From Selaginella tamariscina (Eukaryota; Streptophyta; Lycopodiopsida; Selaginellales; Selaginellaceae), in contig PUQB01000067.1 of assembly GCA_003024785.1 (NCBI GenBank), positions 672,598 to 736,597 of the forward strand: a stretch of 64,000 nt of DNA. The letters are read 5' to 3'. The notes under the pieces were generated by a model, which was not told the origin of the DNA, did no database searches, and saw only the letters and a program-made list of their open reading frames with translations. Shown one piece after another: positions 1 to 12,700 of the stretch. The first letter of the stretch is position 1, and every line of letters begins with the position of its first letter. Both the position numbers and the translations under genes were made by a program.

Positions 1-609
1 AGAATGTTATGAATCGCTCTGTGTGAATTTAACATGTTCATGGAAATGTCTCATATTCATAGACTATGTGGAAGGACATCTATATGTATTTCATATCTAC
101 ATCTATATATGGAGCATTCCATTCTAATCAATGTATATATATGTGATATGTGATATATACATCTAGAATGCATGGGATGTCAAGAGGTAAATTCAAGGTT
201 GGCAAGGAGTTTTATTTATATCATCTGAAAGAGCTAAGTTACCAGATTGTTAACCATTGAAGCTTGACATCCACATCACACAATTGAACGCCTGATTTGC
301 AAGGTATATATACTTGCCGCTAGAGTTGTTCTCTTATTCCATTTCATTTAGTATGACCATGGTATTATCACTATAAAAAGATTTTGTATTTTCTTTTTCA
401 TTGAAGATATCCTCTAGCATAGATGGCATTTTGTAGTCAGGAATTCTGAGTTTAACCTTTGATGGCTGAATAAGTTCCCATTTAAGCTGTTTCTGAAGAC
501 TCTTTTGAGACAGGCGTGTGTTTGTTGCAGAGCCAGCAACAGCTAGTGCGAGGCGAGCTTGACAAGGGAAGGAACCACCTCTAGGATCTCTTCAAACTCA
601 TCATGCATT

Positions 610-843
610 GGGAAGAATTCAGATCTACAGCTATTGCATATCCACACTAAGATGGAGGCGTTGAATTGCATGGATGGAGACAACTTAAGGCTTCACATCC
701 TCAAGCTGCAAGAATTCTTCAACCAATTAGCATATGTCGGCAAGGAGCATGTCATGTCTGAGGCACAACGAAAGTTGAGGCTTATATATATGACATACTG
801 CTACACGTTTGAATTGATAGTCATAGCGCTAACAAAATTGTAG
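610..843 (+). pseudogene. copia-type gag remnant (weak)
   Basis: A short open frame contains a stretch resembling the UBN2/gag domain of Ty1/copia elements: a leucine-rich helix around LRLHILKLQEFFNQLAYVGK followed by an SEAQRKLRLI segment, the place where copia gag normally has its 'ls.e.....LL.sLP.sy' motif. No protease, integrase or reverse transcriptase follows, and AT-rich noncoding DNA begins right after the stop. I read it as a broken fragment. It could be a chance ORF, since the match rests on pattern alone. Confidence 0.3.
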
Positions 844-1925
844 TGTGCTCCACAACCATCACTCACTAAATCACATCTACACACTTCATTATCACTATGT
901 GAAGTAACAACTTCAAGGATACTTATGCCAAATGTACATAGTGATTCGCATGGTGTTTGCTCATTTTCTTGTGCATTTCAATTGTGTATTATTTCTGCAT
1001 ATTATGTATATAGAATAATAAAAACTTCACTTTATTACTTGTATTTTTAATTGATGATGATATTAATTATTTTGAAAATATCAATTTTTAATTAATACAT
1101 TTTTACTACACAGTTTAATTAAACAAAATAATTAATTATATCGACTTAACCAGAGAAAACATGTGTATTTAATTTGCATGTAAATATAAAATATTCATGT
1201 TTTAGTTACCTGTATGAATCACCACATATAGTATTTTTTAACTTGCCTTGTGGACATAATGTATTCATATGTATGTTTGTGTGTGCGTACACACACAAAT
1301 TATGTATATGTATACGTATGAACATTTATAGTTGTGTACAGTGATTAAATCCGTAGTCGAAAAATGCTACAGAAATATTTAATTACTAATTTAATTATTA
1401 ATTTATTAATTATTAATCTAATTTAATTACTAATTCGTAATATTTTTACTACGGCGTATATCACTGGTTGTGTATGTCCTTTTTGACAATTTTCGGAAGT
1501 CAGTGCTCAACTTGATTTCAATAACAAGGTTTAACTTAATAAGAATGTTTAAAGCTAGATAATAATTCTAGTTTACATGTTTGTTTGTTTAACATAAATT
1601 GGATCTATTTTCTGATATCAAAGCACCTATAAAATACATATTTATATATAGAGTTGCACATTTATTCTACACTTTACATTAATACTCTTGGGACTGAGAA
1701 GTTTTAATTAATTTAGATAGATGATAATGTATGTCATTACATATTTTATGCATAATTAATCATAACATTTTATATTAAAGGTTATCAACAGGTTTTACTG
1801 TTGAAGTTTCTTGTGTTGTTTGAATGTTAAACATACATGCATGCGTGTGCACACACACATCGAATATTCACTTATTAACAAATGGGTGATGCTCAAGAAA
1901 AAAAAAAAAGTTTTAAAAGCATTCT
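844..1925. other. AT-rich intergenic DNA
   Basis: No credible coding region. The stretch is rich in A/T runs and alternating purine-pyrimidine words (for example TGTGTGCGTACACACAC near 1279). It separates the gag remnant from the 3' end of the polyphenol oxidase gene on the minus strand. Confidence 0.6.
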
Positions 1926-3967
1926 TCAAACGTAGGAGATAGTTGCACCCTTAACAGTGAATGCATCTGCTCCCTTTGGAACAATAGTCACCGTAATCTT
2001 GTCAGAATTTGTGAGTTTAAGAGCCTCCACATTCTGCTTGATCGAGAACCTGGCGTTGGTATCGAAAAACATCTCCCCAGTTTCTCAGTCATGAAATGCG
2101 GTATGTTGTTGAAGGACCCCACGTACTCTATGCAGTTACTGGTCGTGCTTTTGTTTGCCTCGGGATAATCAATGTACACAGTGAAGGACGTGTTCTTGGC
2201 CATGTTCAGACGCACCCCTTCAATGATCAGGATCTCATCCTTGCTGCTCCCGGCCTTCTTTGGCTGCTTAACAGTGACTGTGAGCGGGCTTGTTGTCACT
2301 GAGATGTCTTGGGAGCTTGATGAGGAAGGTCCTAACTCGCGATAGTTTGCAGCAGCAATCGCCTTGCCCACATCAGGAACCAACGACGCCGTGCGATTCG
2401 CTTTTGCACTAGGTGGGTTGTATGTTATCCATGTCTGGTCAGCCGGGTTATCTTGGTACTTGGACTTGAGGTTTTTCTCTGCATCAATGCACTCCTTAAC
2501 CTTGCACCTCACAAGGTCTTGGTTCTGGTCGAAGAAGAGGAACTCCGTATTTAAGAAGTCAGGTTCGGTGATGTCCTCGTGACCTGGAATTGTCCTCCAA
2601 ACATTCCACATCCTGTCCACGTTACAGTGGTGACAGTAGAAGGCAGGGTCTCTACCGGCAGAGTAGAAGTTACCCATGTCTTCACCGTTGGGGGTTTCCG
2701 AGGTGTTCCCACGACTCGTAAAGACATGCAATGCAGTATGTGGTGCTGCCTCCAGTTGGCCCTGGCCACTGTTGCTAGGTACAGAGTCTCCCATCCTGCG
2801 TTACAAAACAAAAAGCTGAATATAAGCATGTGTATATTATGCTGTTTTACATCAGTGGATGCTAACTAGTTATAGGCCGAAATGACTTGCCTGTAAGGGG
2901 AGCCGAAGAAAGTGTATGGGTCTACAACTTTGGCCACGGTCTGACTCATGACATTGATATTGTTAGCTGGGATTTCCGCCTGTGGTCGCTGGTTCTGGTC
3001 AAACCCAGACAAGTCGACCATCGGTAGTACCCGCTACCATCAGAGAACTTCGGGTTCCGATTCACATCAAAGGCTGGGGTTGCCTCACGTATGAAGAACG
3101 CTGGAATTATGTTACCTCCAGACTGGTTGTCCCAGTTCCAGTATGGCAGTGCAAACGTTGGATCGCCTATCAGATCCCCCAGTATCTTCTCATGGAAATA
3201 CAGATACCACCTAAGAAAGAGTCGGTATAAGGGCATGCAACAGATATTATATACTACACAACATGAACATGAAGAAAATAAAACTAAATGCAGGTCAGCA
3301 TACATGAGTAACTAAATGATACATGTCACACGCGCGCGCAAGCACACACACACACCTGTGCCAGGGTAGGAAGAGCCATGAGAAGTGGATTTGAAGCTTC
3401 TTCGTGAAATCCTGTTCCTGTCTGTAACCATAATTACAGTAGGCACAGTGTATATTCGCTTGTTGCATGAAGCTCCTCGGATCATCAGATGGCAGTGCCT
3501 TTACAAACCCATATTACTAAATATGATAAATGTACATTAACTGTTACCTTCATACGCTTGTATGCTTCATTATATTTTGCAATGTAGTCCTCGTCAGCTT
3601 GATGAGCGATGGGACGCACGCGCATGGGACCCGTATCTGGCTTGAAATCGATAGTGGCTCTCTTCGGCTTTGGCGGGCAGCAAGCGATGAAGGTACCATT
3701 GACGTCGGCTGGCCCGCATGTTTTGAGATCCGGGTCCCCAGCCGGCGATGCATTGGCACGATCCACGGCTGCAAGTGTGCCGGCTAAACCGCCAGCGAGG
3801 AGCTCACGGCGATCCAGAGACGGAGATGGAGTTCTCTGTGCACCAGCATCTTCCCTGGTACTGAGAGCGACAATTCTCTGAGCGCAGGATGTACGTGTAG
3901 GAAGGACATGCTTACGGGATGAAGCCGATGTAGGTAAGAAAGACGTATGCAGCACCGCAGAAGCCAT
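1926..3967 (-). CDS. PPO: polyphenol oxidase (tyrosinase family), 4 exons, two frameshifts
   Basis: Type-3 copper enzyme that oxidises o-diphenols to quinones, normally in the thylakoid lumen. Exons in gene order: 3967-3548, 3498-3356, 3210-2891, 2795-1926. The Ser/Thr-rich N terminus and the twin-arginine stretch DRRELLAGG near residue 53 look like a chloroplast transit plus Tat lumen signal. The CuA site is HCAYC followed by [11 protein letters not shown], CuB is HHCNVDRMW, and the middle carries ALPYWNWDN. The C terminus has the PPO1_DWL and KFDV-type domains. Joined length would be about 584 residues, normal for plant PPO. Intron 1 is only 49 nt and intron 3 begins with GC (AG|GCAAGT). 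Two breaks lie near 3024 (exon 3) and 2084 (exon 4); each is most simply one missing base, and the homologous frame resumes at once. Either a recent pseudogene or sequence error in a multigene family. Confidence 0.92.
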
Positions 3968-4912
3968 TGGTACACACTGCTACTGATGTACTGAACTAGG
4001 ATAGCATATATACAATCGAACACCCACATGTGTCTCGTGGGACAACGAGAGTCATGCGGTGTTTTATTATAATGGTCTAGACATATATTAATAATTTAAC
4101 TTGAATGCGAATGCTATTTGTCAAACTAGCCGGGCTGTATTAAATGGACACATGTTCAGGTGTCCATTTACGTTGATAAAATAATTAAAATCTAACTACA
4201 TGTGAAGGGACGTTTATACTTGTCTATATAATATATATACTTCCATAATTATTACAAATTAATATATAAATTATTATTATTTCCCAGTAACTTATTAATT
4301 TGCCTTTAGATTAACCTATTGAAAATGACATCACATCAAAATTTTCAAAATTAAAAGATTCCCCTAGATATAACATTTTAAAGATATCCATGCAAAATAT
4401 AAAATATTCATACATTATATAATATTTAATATATGTATATATTTGTATGTATGTGAACCGATTTTATTAATTATAGATTTCAATTGTTAATTTTACTTAA
4501 TTATGAATAAGTTTGAATTTTTCGAAATACTATATTTCTATAGTTATACTTTGTAATATGATTATTAGTTTTTATTATGATGGATTTAATTCGTTGAAAT
4601 ATTAAAATGGTAAAGTTAAAACTTTACAATATGAGGAATTATCTTATTTGATTTTTAATTCTTAATAAATATAAATAAAAGAATACTCAAATGTTAAATA
4701 TGGAATAAATCGATGAAAATTAAGTGTGCGTCTGAGCCAGTGTTCATTTTAACTCCACATACAAAAATAAATACGAGGTTAATTTATACTTTTTTTGAAA
4801 TATATACATAAATTTAAGTGTAAAAATATTTGCAAATATAAATTTAATATTAATATGAAGTAATGTGATTATATATTTTATATTGTCATCTTTAACAATT
4901 ATCTTATCACTA

Positions 4913-4943
<31 letters not shown>

Positions 4944-5404
4944 TACAAAATAGTGGCAAAACCTTAAAAAATATAAGTTATAGGGAAAATTACATTTATA
5001 CTTTTGAAATTTATCATATTTACATATATATCATTATAAGTTTTATGTATTCTTGAAAAACTTTGATTATAATATTTTAATTTTTAAAATAATAATTTTA
5101 ATTAAAAATATTTTTAATTCATAATATATTGCAAATGAAATAATTAAAGTTTATTAAGTGTTAAATATTAAAAAATTATTATAGTAACAAATGATTATAT
5201 ATATTTTATATACATATGTACACACATACACACGCACGCACGCACACGCGACACACACACACATATACCAGCCACCTTATTGTCTCTAAATAATGAACTT
5301 CAAACTCTTTGAATTAGAACTTGATTTTCATTAACATTATTGATACATTCTATAGTTTAAGATTTAGCTTGATACCACGTACTTTAGATACCAAAGAATA
5401 CGTT
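3968..5404. other. AT-rich intergenic spacer with TA microsatellite
   Basis: Spacer between the polyphenol oxidase promoter and the 3' end of the kinase gene. It holds a pure TA run at about 4915-4943, a CA/CGCA-rich tract at about 5220-5265, and otherwise A/T-rich DNA. No coding signal seen on either strand. Confidence 0.6.
4005..4012 (-). promoter_or_regulatory. TATA box of the polyphenol oxidase gene (putative)
   Basis: TATATATG on the minus strand lies about 38 nt upstream of the polyphenol oxidase ATG, which itself sits in a good ACCAATGG start context. The 5' UTR would be very short if this is the true core promoter. In DNA this AT-rich a chance match is possible. Confidence 0.35.
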
Positions 5405-7879
5405 CTATAGTATTAAGCAGTGGAGTTTCTGCTCAGTTTCCGCTTCTTCTAGCCGTCGGATTATCTCACGGAATGTAGGCCTCTTTTTCGGATCAATATC
5501 CAAACACTCGTTAAGAAGCCTGGTTAATCACAGGTTTAATAATTAATCACATCACTTGTTCAGTCATATGTATGAATATATATAGTGAGGTGTGTAGTGT
5601 GTGCCACACTACACACATGTAACCTACATTATGCACGCGCACACACACGTACTAAATACATGTGTATATAGTTTGATTAAGCTAATAACATTAAGGTGCT
5701 TAACTGTTTGATCTTAGGTGGATATTTAGCCGTGAAAGCTGGTTTAGCATTGTGATAAGCTCGATCTTCAATCACCTTAATTGGCATCTCATATCTGTTA
5801 GCAGCATGCCCTTCAAACATCTGTCAAACGAAAAGATTAACGTGTGCGAGTGAATGAGGAGCTACATTCTACACACACACACACACACACATATATTCAC
5901 AGATAGAACATATAGAATACATAAACAAGTCACACACACACACACAAAAACGCCTGGAGTGCACATGTACACAAGAGGTAGGCACACACCCGTACGCACA
6001 CACGCACACACAAACTTACCTCGTAAACAATAAGTGCAAAAGAGTAAACATCCACGCTAGTGTCATAAGATTCATGTCTAAAAACCTCAGGTGCCATGTA
6101 CCTATCTGCTCCTTCAGCATTCATAATCAGCTTAAAGAAGAATATGTTTAGAGAGAGAGAGAGGGAGGGAGAGAGACTTACAAGATCCGGTTTCTCCGGT
6201 CATTTGGTAAACTTCACTTAATGTTGAACCGGCTGCCCGGACTAATCTGCTTAATCCAAAATCCGCAACCTTCAAATGACCGGCATCGTCAAGAAGAATA
6301 TTCCTATAATCAAACGTATATAAGATTATAGAAACTAAATAGTTAAATTAACTACAACTTACGTGGGTTTCAAGTCACGGTGTATAACAGGTTCCGGTTT
6401 ACGCTCATGAAGGAAGTTCATTCCTCTGAAAAGGAAATAATATATCAAATAATATATACTTCAGCACTGGTAGTGTATTAATACCTTGCAATATCAAGGG
6501 CGAATTTTAGAATTTGTTTTGTGCTTAACCCCCCTTTGCTCTTCTTGCACAGTAAAGTTTGCAAATCACCCTGCAACTCTTTACTGTTATTAAAGCCTTA
6601 ATTTAACACACACACACACACACACAGTTATACACTTACTTTAGGTAGATATTCAGTGACTATAACCAAAGGATTCTTTTTGGTGACTGCACCAAGGAAT
6701 TGAACAATGTTTGGGTGATGGAGCTTTGTTAAAATAATTAGTTCTCTGATGAATTCGCTTCTGTAAAATTAAACTTTAAAGACCGTGTATATATAAAATA
6801 ATAATAATAATAAAAAATGAAAAAATATATTAAAATTATAAGCCAGTGTAAGGTGATATAATAATCAAAAATTTAGACTAACTCTTACATGACTTGGCTA
6901 TTTGTTGACAAGGATGTTAAGATCGTCTTTGCAGCAACAATTGTACCACGCCATTTTACAAGCCGAATCTCACCAAAAGCTCCCTACACATACACACCCG
7001 TATATAAGAAATTATATATTTTTATATACTCTTCTTTAGAACTAGTGTTTAGCGCCTTACACTTCCAATAAGTTTGTCTCCAAGTTTCTCAAGTTCATCA
7101 GGCTCTATTTCATAGTCAGCTGCTATTGATTCCTGGATGACATATAATATACACGTATGAGAGAGAGAGAGCGAGACGATCCGTTCTATATGAATATATA
7201 AATGTGTCATGTACTAGAACATGCATATACATACACTCATATATATGCACATTTGCGAGAGAGCTCGTGCACACACACAATCTTACAATATTCATAGCGC
7301 CATTTGCCTCTAAAAGCTTGCAAATGCGTAAATGACCATATCGGCTTGCATCTGCTAAAGGCTTTAAGAAATAAACTAAATGTTCAGTAACAAATTAAAT
7401 GAATAGCTAAAAAATATTTCATATATCGATATTGATATTATATTATTAACTTTGTAAAACTTACTGTACGTCCCCAACGATCTTTAGGATTAAGATCAAC
7501 CTTGTTGTCGATCAACAGCTGAACACACGCAGTGTGTCCCTCACTCGCAGCTAAGTGTAGTGCAGTCCTTTTATCATAGTCCGCAAAATCTTTGTTCACA
7601 CCTTCAAGTACAATGTTCTAAGTCTATTATGTATATATACACCCCCACATATGAGAACCTTCAAGTAAAGCTTGTCTCATTCCCTCGACATCCCCACGGC
7701 TGGCACAATATAGCAGTTTAACAGTGTCATCTTCCTCGCGAGATGTTGGAAGCTGCACATTCTTCCTTGCTTCTTCCTCACTCTGTTCCCTCTATTATAT
7801 ATTTCAGTATATATATACACCATAGTCATATAATAACATGTGTATATATACATATACATATCATCTAAAACAAGAACCT

Positions 7880-7932
<53 letters not shown>

Positions 7933-7970
7933 GCATATGCAATGATTGATACCTTGACATTTGATTCCAT
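5405..7970 (-). CDS. ankyrin-repeat Raf-like protein kinase (ILK type), 13 exons
   Basis: Intact 414-residue Ser/Thr kinase of the plant integrin-linked-kinase-like (Raf C) group. Exons in gene order: 7970-7953, 7782-7659, 7601-7465, 7361-7287, 7132-7061, 6983-6889, 6760-6640, 6570-6485, 6425-6363, 6303-6182, 6105-6020, 5820-5690, 5519-5405; all phases agree. Ankyrin repeats span residues about 25-117 (KRTALHLAASEGH, DRWGRTPLADASRYGH). The kinase domain has GSGAFGEI, VAAK with Lys161, HRDLKP with Asp260, DFG at 278-280 and APE at 309-311, so catalytic residues are complete, unlike the atypical members some plants carry. Introns are 57-199 nt and several contain CA or GA repeats. The ATG at 7970 starts an 18-nt exon; upstream frames lack a better ATG. 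An apparent start near 6124 is intronic, because the real acceptor is at 6106/6107. Role in stress or receptor-proximal signalling is inferred from the family. Confidence 0.93.
7882..7932. repeat. compound CT/CA microsatellite in kinase intron 1
   Basis: An uninterrupted CT run of about 30 nt passes directly into a CA run of about 20 nt. It lies inside the first intron of the kinase gene and forms part of the polypyrimidine-rich tract on one strand. Confidence 0.9.
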
Positions 7971-9700
7971 GTTGATGCGGTGTTGATCTCTGTACAAGAT
8001 GTACTAAGCGTTGACTTTAATACAGGATTTGATATGACATAAAATGGAAGCTTATAACATCTATAAATCACATCAATTCCAATCAAATTAACAATATCCA
8101 AAACCATAATTATACATAATCTTTATAATTCCCAAGAAAAAAATAATAGACATGGAATGTATTAAGAAGAATGAAGCCATGTGAAAATAACATACACCTC
8201 TAAGCATCTAAAATGTGTAGTATCGGAGCTAACACATTGAAGAAGGGGGTGAGAGATAACATGTTCCTACCTAGATTGCTCCGCTAGCCATTTGTCACTT
8301 TGCCCAATGGTTTATGGGGTTTAGTATATTCTTGCTAGCATATACTTGCGTTTGTAGGACAAGATATACACATGGACATATATGTATTCTTTATATCTCA
8401 ATCTACACTGGCTCAAGGGACAGATCAGCAACCTTATACAATGTTTATTTATAAAAAGCTAATGAAACATAAAACGTTGAGTCTTATATTTATTAAATAA
8501 TACTTAATAATGATTTAAAAATAAATTAAAATACATATTTTAATTTAGATAATACTAATTAAAATTAAATAAAATATTAAAATTTATATAAAGTCTCGAA
8601 TTAATAAATATGTGGTTGGCTACTCCAGACTTCCGGCTGGATATAAATGGCCGAAAGAAATTAAAAATAATATATAAGAAAGGTTAGTGAATATATACGT
8701 GTTATTTATTCACATGAATGGATATAAATATTAATATTGCCTTTGTTAATAAATTTAATGTACTTTAAAATCAAAATGTGGTTTATTATTCAAAGTAAGT
8801 TAAAAGGAAATCAATCAACAAGATAATAGAGCAAAAATAAATAGGTTAAAATAATTTATGACATTACAAAATAATAATGGCAACACAGTAAATTCAATGA
8901 TAATACAATACCACATATCAATTTTAATATATTTTAACTTTAATATTTAAATTAGCATTGAACCACTAATTAAGCAATTTGAGATATTTCAAAAAAAAAT
9001 TGACATTTAATTAATTATTTAAATTAAAAATATTTATTTTTAATTCATTTTTAATTATATAAGAAAATATATAATTAATATAAATCGCCGTAGTATGCTC
9101 ACAATTGGTATATAAAACTTAAATTAAATTAACTTGTTAAATAAATATTTTGTTTGAAATAGTCATGTATTTATTTTATGTCTAGTTTGAGTGGGTGTTT
9201 TACATTTATAAAAGTCTACCTCACTTGTAGTGATGATGTATATTTATGGTTTGAATAAATCTTTTTTTGGAAATGTTTTAATTTATTTAAATTGCATGAA
9301 TAATTTATTGATCTTTTGTATTTTTTAAGTTTGTCACTTAAATTTGTATCTTTAGAGTTGAATAACTTGGGCCACATTTTGTAAATGGGATCTCATCCAT
9401 TTTTCATTTGTATCAAATAAATTAATAATTTATTTATTATTCTATTGTTTTTCTTATGTTCAAACTTGAAAGGGTTCTATGAGATTGGATACAATTTAAT
9501 AAAATGATCACAAGGATTAGCTAATAATTCTTCATGTGGAACTTCCATTTGAGTATGAAATGAGAAATCTTTCAAACTTAATGAACAATTCCTTTTTTAT
9601 GTATTCCAAAATCACCTTTCTAAAATTCATGTAATGATATTTCCACTGTGGTAAGAAATTGAATTAAAAAAGAGGTAACATTGCTTAATTGTTAAAACCA
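7971..9700. other. AT-rich intergenic DNA
   Basis: Upstream region of the kinase gene. It has long A/T stretches, no open frame with recognisable protein similarity, and no clear RNA gene. Confidence 0.6.
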
Positions 9701-12700
9701 TTTCCTTTACATTATGTAACTAAGTTAAAGTTCAAATACCCATATAAAATCCTTTTGATAAGAGAGTTTTGAAGAAGTTATCCATTCCTATGCCCACAAA
9801 AACATGCTATTTACTAAAGGTCAACATGAAGATCCCAACAATAGGAAGAATTTTTGGGAGACCTTATGTTGTATTAAGAGTTCTTCTTGAGTGGGTTCAT
9901 CCATGGGCCCCTCACATCATCTCTCTGGTGACTTGGTTCCTTATATCGTTTAGCATTGTTGATATCCTTGGCCTACACCCTCTCCATGAGTATTGTTAGT
10001 TGCTTTGCACTTGGTTATAGACAAAAAGGTGTTTATGAATCCCATGGAGCCTCCCATTGGTCAAGGATCTAAAAGCCAGGAACTGGTAGTTCTATGCTTG
10101 TAGTTGTATGAAATGAGAAAATGCCTATTTTTTATTGAATTGTACACCAAAATTAAAATTACAAGATTTTAAATTTATAAATTAAGATAGCTATAGGTTC
10201 TTATGCCTTTTCATTAATGAAGATGCTATCATTTGCTGTTCAAATTGATTTTCTTTTACTTGCCCCTCATATGTGTTAAAATTGACATTTTCTTCTTCTT
10301 TTTCCCCATCGCCCTCATCCTCCATAAGAGCTTCCAAAGCAGCCAGAATTCCAAGGGACAATAGCACCACCCATGGGTTTTAAAATTTCCTTTTCCATTC
10401 TAACATAAAAAGTGGAACAAATTTTTCTAACTATCCTCAAGAAGTCCACATTTTTTCAATCTCTTTATTGTCATGGAGAATGATGATGACGGGGATATGG
10501 TGTATAATACCTTCTTAAAAAAAGAATCCAGCACAACATACCTCTATCGCCTTACAAGGTTTGAAGCATTGTATGATTTTTAATATTGCTCATAGTATGG
10601 TCCTTTATTAGGATTTCTTTATACTTTTCCTTGATTTCATTAGGAAAATTTGGTTCAATCTTACATTTTGACCTTAAGCAGATCCTTGAATCTCCTGGTG
10701 ATATTGGGCCTAACATTCCCAAGTACTCAACATCACTAATCATGACCTTCTCTAATAGCAACCCTTATTGAAACAAAAACAAATCTTCTTGTTCCACTAT
10801 GAAACTTTCTTACTTTTTCTTTAACTTTTAAATCAAAATTTAAAGCTTCTCAAGTTTTGTTCAAACTTCATCATGAATATCCATAATAATCTATGTCATC
10901 TTCATTGCTTGCAACAACCAAAGACCAATCACTATCATCTTCCTAATGATATATGTGGAAAGGCATCTCGTCATGTTCTACTCTCTCAAAAGATACAAAC
11001 TCCTTATATCTTTTATTGACCACCGAAGTGAATTCTATCGAAGGTTGGATGGTAACCTATTCATGGTTCTCTTCCCATAAGTTATGAGCAATGGGAATAA
11101 ATATTCAACCAACTTCATCTCCACCTCATCATTAATTCTTAATGTTTGTTCACCTCCTCGTAGGCTACATTGCAAAAATGATTTAGCCAATTCTTTATAA
11201 CATAGTTAGACAAAAACTCGCAAAAGAACCTAGTATCCCTCAACTCTTTTGCATAATGTTTTAGGCCTTTGAGTCCCCCATTGGTAATTTCATGCTTTAT
11301 AAGCTTCTCAACACATATTCTCATCTCCTCAATAGTCAATTCACCAATGTCTTTATGAAAGAGTTGGTTGAAAACCTTATGCTGAGAAAGTTCAAGTATC
11401 TCTGCATAAGGTTCTATTGGGATTTCATCCTTGTAAGACATCTCTAAAGCTTTCATCTAGAGGTTGAATTCCTCTTCCAACAATGTTATAAGTTTGGAAA
11501 TCAAAAAAGAATCCTAGATATTGAGCATCATTCCAACTCTTTCAAGAAAGCTCTATAAACATGAAATATTTTAATTTAAAAAAAAACTAATGAAACACAT
11601 ACTTACTTTGTATTCTTTGAAAGTGTTTTTCCTTGTTACTAGAGACCCTAGCATGTGTGTACTAGTCGTAGAGAGGGAGATGAAAATTTTCACCTTAGTC
11701 TGATTCTATATCTTTGAAAGCCAAATGAGTTCCACCAATTTCAAGTCTCCTTTAATTAGATATGCTGCATGCACCTTAGCTTTCTTCCTCATGGTGAGCT
11801 TGATGTTAGGGTCATAGCATATTAATCGTTGTGCCCTGATAGAATGTTGCCCATTGAGGATGTAGAAGTGGCAATTAGGAAATTTGTGTGCAAGGTTTGT
11901 ACGTGTTGCTGGACATCTGTTGAAATATTTTTCTAATTAGCATAATAAGGGGCCAAATATGTTGCCTTTAGCTTCACAACTAAATTTGTTATCTTATTAT
12001 TCAGCATCATCACCTAATCCATGTTAAGGCATCTATGATTGTATTATGGAGCCACAACACACTTTGTCACATCCACCTCAGTACCTATGTCAAAGACATA
12101 AAATAGTCCAAGGAGACTAGTTGTTTAGTTTTGGAGCCAATGCCAAAGCTTTTCTCTTGGACTTCAGTGATGCAACCTTCAATTGTTTATCCTTTCCACT
12201 GCTAGTCAATGCTGTGACTTTGTCTCTCTCTTTTTTCTCTCGGTCTTCTTTATTTCAACTATCTTGATATCGTTTCTCTTTAGATCCTCAAGGCTCATTG
12301 TTTTTCGGTTGTTGTTCTTTCCCCAATTTCGCATTGTCATTGATAACAATCTTTTGGCTAGCAACAAATTGTATTCCCTACGAATCTAGTCTAAGAGTAA
12401 AACGTGATAGTCTTTGATATTTGGTGGGTTTTGGCCGTTTCTCCTAGTTGAAGTCCCCCAACTTGACATGGCAGTTGATGAAACTACCAAGTGTCTCCAT
12501 TCACAAGTCTATTGCAATACTCATGTCTTCACTCATTCCCTCCATAGCCTTAATTAGGACGCCTAGATCCAAATCATTTTTTGTATCAAATATATGGACA
12601 TCATCCAATTGACAAAACCCTATCTCTCTAACTACTTTAAAATATCATTATCGAAGTCCGACAAATTTTGATTCCATATGGTAGTAACCCCAATACTCTT

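Noticed and set aside
5930..6124. ORF starting MNAEGADRYMAPEVF as a separate kinase start
   Set aside because: The first residues are intron sequence. A consensus acceptor at 6107/6106 joins ATAGGTACATG in phase to the preceding exon and restores GSYRYMAPE.
7865..8107. Upstream minus-strand ORF as N terminus of the kinase
   Set aside because: It runs through the CA/CT microsatellite. The frame that continues into the ankyrin exons starts at the ATG at 7970, in a different frame.
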